Part shown: positions 5,390-7,406 of the stretch, piece after piece
Layout of the letters: each line of letters starts with the position of its first letter
How positions within the stretch are numbered: the first letter of the stretch is position 1
Origin: Rhodospirillaceae bacterium
GTDB lineage: Bacteria; Pseudomonadota; Alphaproteobacteria; Micavibrionales; UBA2020
DNA length: 7,406 nt
Assembly (NCBI GenBank): GCA_003524565.1
Contig: DQGU01000159.1
Span: 12,238-19,643 of the forward strand
Reading direction: 5' to 3'
Position numbers and translations under genes: made by a program
The notes under the pieces: model-generated
Databases searched by the model: none
Told to the model about the DNA's origin: nothing
Seen by the model: only the letters and a program-made list of their open reading frames with translations

Positions 5390-6993
5390 TACGCGCATTT
5401 CTCCGTTTTGCAGGCACCGGCGGTGCAGCCGCGCAGCGCGTTGTAAACACCGATGGTTTTCAGCTCTTCCAGTTTGGCGCTATCAACTTCGGGCGTCATG
5501 TCGCAAAGTTTCGCAGCATCCAGCGTTTCGAGCTTATCAACGGATGCAAGGAAGCTTGCGCGCGCCTTCTCGCTCAGCAGGTGCTTGGTCAGGCTTTCAA
5601 GTTTCTTGATGTACTGCGGACGTTTCCACGGCGTGGAGCCGAGCGGGTGCGCGTTGGCGCAGGCTTTTTCATCGGAAACTTTGGTGCCGTCTTTCAGCGT
5701 CACAATCATTTTGCCGCCGAAAGACTGCTCTTTCGGGTCAGTGCTGTGATAACGGCGTTCCCATTCCGCCACTTGCACGGTCTGGATTTTGAGCATCGCG
5801 GCGCGAAGCTCTTCTTTTTCTTCCGCTTTGATGTCATAGACATCTTCGTCCCAGCGGGCGAGCTGGATGGAGCGCGCAATCGCGAACATAATGGAATGGT
5901 CAAGCGTACCGCGCGGGCTATCGGGGTCCACTTTTTGCGGGTCATGCGCGCCGGTGCCGATGACGTGGTCGGTGTGGTGGCTGGTTTCCAAAAGGATGCC
6001 GTCAATCTGCGCCCAATCAACCGTTTTGCCGTCAGATTTCTTCGGCAACTTGGCGACCATTTCAAGCGCCATATCGATGATCGCCTGACCTTGGTATTCG
6101 AAAGCGTGTTCTTTCGGGTAGGTCATCATGATATTGCGCAGCTTGTCGCCCGGCTCGGCCAGTTCGACTTTGTATTCTGCATCGGGGTTGTTCTTGGCAT
6201 CAAGGAAGCGGCGGATGATGCTGTCCTCCCCCTCGTACACCGGGTTCGGGCCTTTGAGGCCGTGCATGGCGGCATTGAGCGCGTCGATGGAGATTTCCGC
6301 GCTGAAGCCCGGCACGAATTCTTTTTGTGCGCCGATATCGCCCTTGCGCGACTGGCGCGACGAAATGGCGTTATGCACGGCGAAATTCACCGTGTGGTAA
6401 ATCTGTTCAACCGGCAGGCGCAGCATGGCGCCAAGGCCAGCGGCAGAGGCTGCCGCGATATGCGTCATGTGGTCAACTTTGTGTTTGTGCAGGCAGATGC
6501 CCGTGCCGTTGCCAGTGCCAACAAGCGCGACGTGAATTTCATACGCTACGGCAATGCCGCGGATGAGGTCTTTGCCGCCGATGCCCAGCTGCTGCGCAAC
6601 CGCAAGGATGGGCGAAATGTTATCGTCAGGGTGCGAATATTCCGCCGCCAGATAGGTATCGTCCTGGTCGCGGAAACGCACGGCAACCGCATTCACAAAC
6701 GCCGCTTCGCGCGGGCCGAACAGGCGCGATTTGGGCAGGCCGTAAATCGTGGCGCGGCCGATGCCTTCGGATGCCATGGCTTTGTCGCGCGCAACCGTGA
6801 CGGCGTGTTCGTTGACGGCCGCGATGGCGATGGCGGCGTTGTCGATGATGCGGTTTTTGACCATGTCCACAACGTCAGCGTCGAGGTCTTCATCCTTGGT
6901 CGCGGCGGCCAGCGCGGCGATTTTCCAGGCCAGCTGGTCTTGTTTTTTCAGCAGGGCTTTTTCAGGATGAAACTTGACGGTATGGATTTTCAT
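5389..6993 (-). CDS. prpD: 2-methylcitrate dehydratase (MmgE/PrpD family)
   Basis: The 534-residue protein dehydrates 2-methylcitrate to 2-methyl-cis-aconitate without an iron-sulfur cluster. Family hallmarks in order: DNAAIAIAAVNEH (51-63), FVNAVAVRFRDQDDTY (99-114), HPDDNISPILAVAQ (121-134), AYEIHVAL (150-157), HKHKVDHMTHIAAASAAGLG (169-188), TLDHSIMFAIA (363-373) and, in the C-terminal domain, SFGGKMIV and NAHPLGSTPW (447-456). It is about 30-50 residues longer than E. coli PrpD and closer to the longer MmgE/PrpD forms. The extreme C-terminus has three evenly spaced cysteines (Cys523, Cys528, Cys533). ATG at 6993 is chosen because AGGAG lies eight bases upstream and MKIHTVKFH is a plausible N-terminus; the upstream in-frame ATG at 7029 has no ribosome binding site. 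It is the first gene of a prpD-prpB unit joined by TAATG. Since no acnD/prpF is present, the hydration step to 2-methylisocitrate is likely done by a general aconitase encoded elsewhere. Confidence 0.93.
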   Translation of the reverse strand: MKIHTVKFHPEKALLKKQDQLAWKIAALAAATKDEDLDADVVDMVKNRIIDNAAIAIAAVNEHAVTVARDKAMASEGIGRATIYGLPKSRLFGPREAAFVNAVAVRFRDQDDTYLAAEYSHPDDNISPILAVAQQLGIGGKDLIRGIAVAYEIHVALVGTGNGTGICLHKHKVDHMTHIAAASAAGLGAMLRLPVEQIYHTVNFAVHNAISSRQSRKGDIGAQKEFVPGFSAEISIDALNAAMHGLKGPNPVYEGEDSIIRRFLDAKNNPDAEYKVELAEPGDKLRNIMMTYPKEHAFEYQGQAIIDMALEMVAKLPKKSDGKTVDWAQIDGILLETSHHTDHVIGTGAHDPQKVDPDSPRGTLDHSIMFAIARSIQLARWDEDVYDIKAEEKEELRAAMLKIQTVQVAEWERRYHSTDPKEQSFGGKMIVTLKDGTKVSDEKACANAHPLGSTPWKRPQYIKKLESLTKHLLSEKARASFLASVDKLETLDAAKLCDMTPEVDSAKLEELKTIGVYNALRGCTAGACKTEKCA

Positions 6994-7035
6994 GGGGCGC
7001 GCTCCTGTCGCTAAAATGGGATGCGCCAAGATAAC

Positions 7036-7079
7036 AAAAAAACGCGCCGTGGCCTATAACCAACCGTGGCCAGCGTTAA
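7036..7079 (-). terminator. Terminator-like hairpin with T7 run between the right-edge gene and prpD
   Basis: Read on the minus strand, AACGC then TGGCC can pair with GGCCA then GCGTT, with a four-base bulge (CGGC) on the 3' side, and the stem runs directly into T7 (complement of the A-run at 7036-7042). It lies about 20 bases past the stop of the right-edge gene and 43 bases before prpD. It therefore probably ends that gene's transcript, so prpD-prpB would need a promoter within the remaining short leader; no convincing hexamers are seen there. The stem is imperfect, so efficiency is uncertain. Confidence 0.5.
7047..7071. repeat. Pair of 8-bp direct repeats CCGTGGCC upstream of prpD
   Basis: CCGTGGCC occurs at 7047-7054 and 7064-7071, 17 bp apart start to start, separated by TATAACCAA. 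The copies contribute to the terminator-like stem but are direct rather than inverted repeats, so they could also be half-sites for a prp regulator. No PrpR gene or known propionate-regulator motif (such as TTTGCAAA) is seen here. Confidence 0.35.
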
Positions 7080-7099
7080 CATAAACGGATATTTCGGGC

Positions 7100-7406
7100 T
7101 TAAAATTTCTTGCGCTGGGATGGCGTTTTTTGCTGCGTCGCAGCAGGGTTTTCCGGTGGCGTCATCGCCCCTTCGCGCGCTTGCATCAGGATGGAAATCA
7201 TCATGGCCTTGTTCTGATAGACGGTGGTTTCCTCCGCCGTCAGCTCACGCCGCATTTCCTGCTTCACGGCATCCGACGCCGTTATCTGATGCGGATGTGC
7301 ATGGGTGCTGAACAGCAGGTTGTTCTGGCGGTCAACCACGACCATACGGCGGGCGATTTTATCCTGCTCCAGCGTCTCGACTGTTTCAACGAGTGCGGCG
7401 GGGGCG
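7100..7406 (-). CDS. Uncharacterised protein, C-terminal part (5' end beyond window)
   Basis: The frame is open from the right edge to the stop at 7100, giving about 101 residues of C-terminus; an internal ATG at 7345 is probably not the true start, because the frame continues upstream with protein-like residues (LVETVETLEQDKIARRMVVV). The visible part has a hydrophobic strand followed by DRQNNLLFSTHAHPHQ, with several His residues, then a charged helical stretch (AVKQEMRRELTAEETTVYQN), a Met-rich helix, and a low-complexity Pro/Gln/Lys tail ending QRKKF. No domain is recognised and no membrane segment is seen. It is on the same strand as prpD, 106 bp upstream, but a terminator-like hairpin lies between, so it is probably not part of the prp operon. 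The coding call rests on open frame and codon style only. Confidence 0.6.
   Translation of the reverse strand, partial: APAALVETVETLEQDKIARRMVVVDRQNNLLFSTHAHPHQITASDAVKQEMRRELTAEETTVYQNKAMMISILMQAREGAMTPPENPAATQQKTPSQRKKF

Noticed and set aside
4484..5446. Plus-strand open frame (320 codons) opposite prpB
   Set aside because: It is a shadow of prpB, whose catalytic residues are all in place on the other strand.
5377..7014. Long plus-strand open frame (545 codons) opposite prpD
   Set aside because: It mirrors prpD exactly and is a GC-bias shadow, with an Arg/His/Phe-rich translation and no ribosome binding site.
7075..7080. GTTAAC upstream of prpD as a CtrA site
   Set aside because: Only one half-site is present; no TTAA lies at the N7 distance on either strand.
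1..7406. A mobile element, CRISPR array, toxin-antitoxin pair or anti-phage system
   Set aside because: No transposase, integrase, spaced identical repeats, or recognisable toxin or defence domains were seen in any frame.

Overview
The window is a stretch of bacterial chromosome, most likely from an alphaproteobacterium of moderate to high GC content. Three signs support this. A PetR/OmpR-type response regulator sits divergently next to ilvE, an arrangement common in that class. A perfect CtrA-type box (TTAA-N7-TTAAC) lies in front of a small gene. The coding style of the enzymes also fits. The exact genus cannot be read from the sequence; a Rhodospirillales- or Micavibrio-like lineage is only a guess. 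No rRNA, tRNA, CRISPR array, transposase or phage gene is visible.

Left part (1-2897). The 5' end of a response regulator gene runs off the left edge on the minus strand. A short divergent control region (120-208) carries a palindrome and a perfect 8-bp inverted repeat. Next, on the plus strand, comes ilvE (branched-chain aminotransferase), followed with a 4-bp overlap by a six-helix membrane protein of unknown function that appears to start at TTG. Its 3' end overlaps by 32 bp the 3' end of a minus-strand gene for a deoxyinosine/hypoxanthine-DNA glycosylase of the uracil-DNA glycosylase superfamily. That gene is preceded by an unrecognised 201-residue protein gene, and the two look like one transcription unit.

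Central and right part (2968-6993). On the minus strand lie the three core genes of the 2-methylcitrate cycle in the order prpD, prpB, prpC. prpD and prpB overlap by one base (TAATG) and must be co-translated. Together the enzymes condense propionyl-CoA with oxaloacetate (PrpC), dehydrate 2-methylcitrate (PrpD) and cleave 2-methylisocitrate to pyruvate and succinate (PrpB). There is no prpE, prpF, acnD or prpR in the window, so propionate activation, rehydration of 2-methylaconitate (probably by a general aconitase) and regulation must be encoded elsewhere.

The most striking feature is the roughly 350-bp gap that splits prpB from prpC. It holds a 52-codon gene on the opposite (plus) strand with a good ribosome binding site, a perfect -10 hexamer and a perfect CtrA box placed as in CtrA-activated promoters. 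The small protein looks like the YjfB-type small putative motility proteins. A cell-cycle/motility-controlled gene therefore seems to be embedded head-on inside a carbon-catabolism cluster.

Right edge (7030-7406). The 3' part of an unrecognised minus-strand gene enters the window. It is followed by a terminator-like hairpin with a T7 run that overlaps a pair of 8-bp direct repeats just upstream of prpD.
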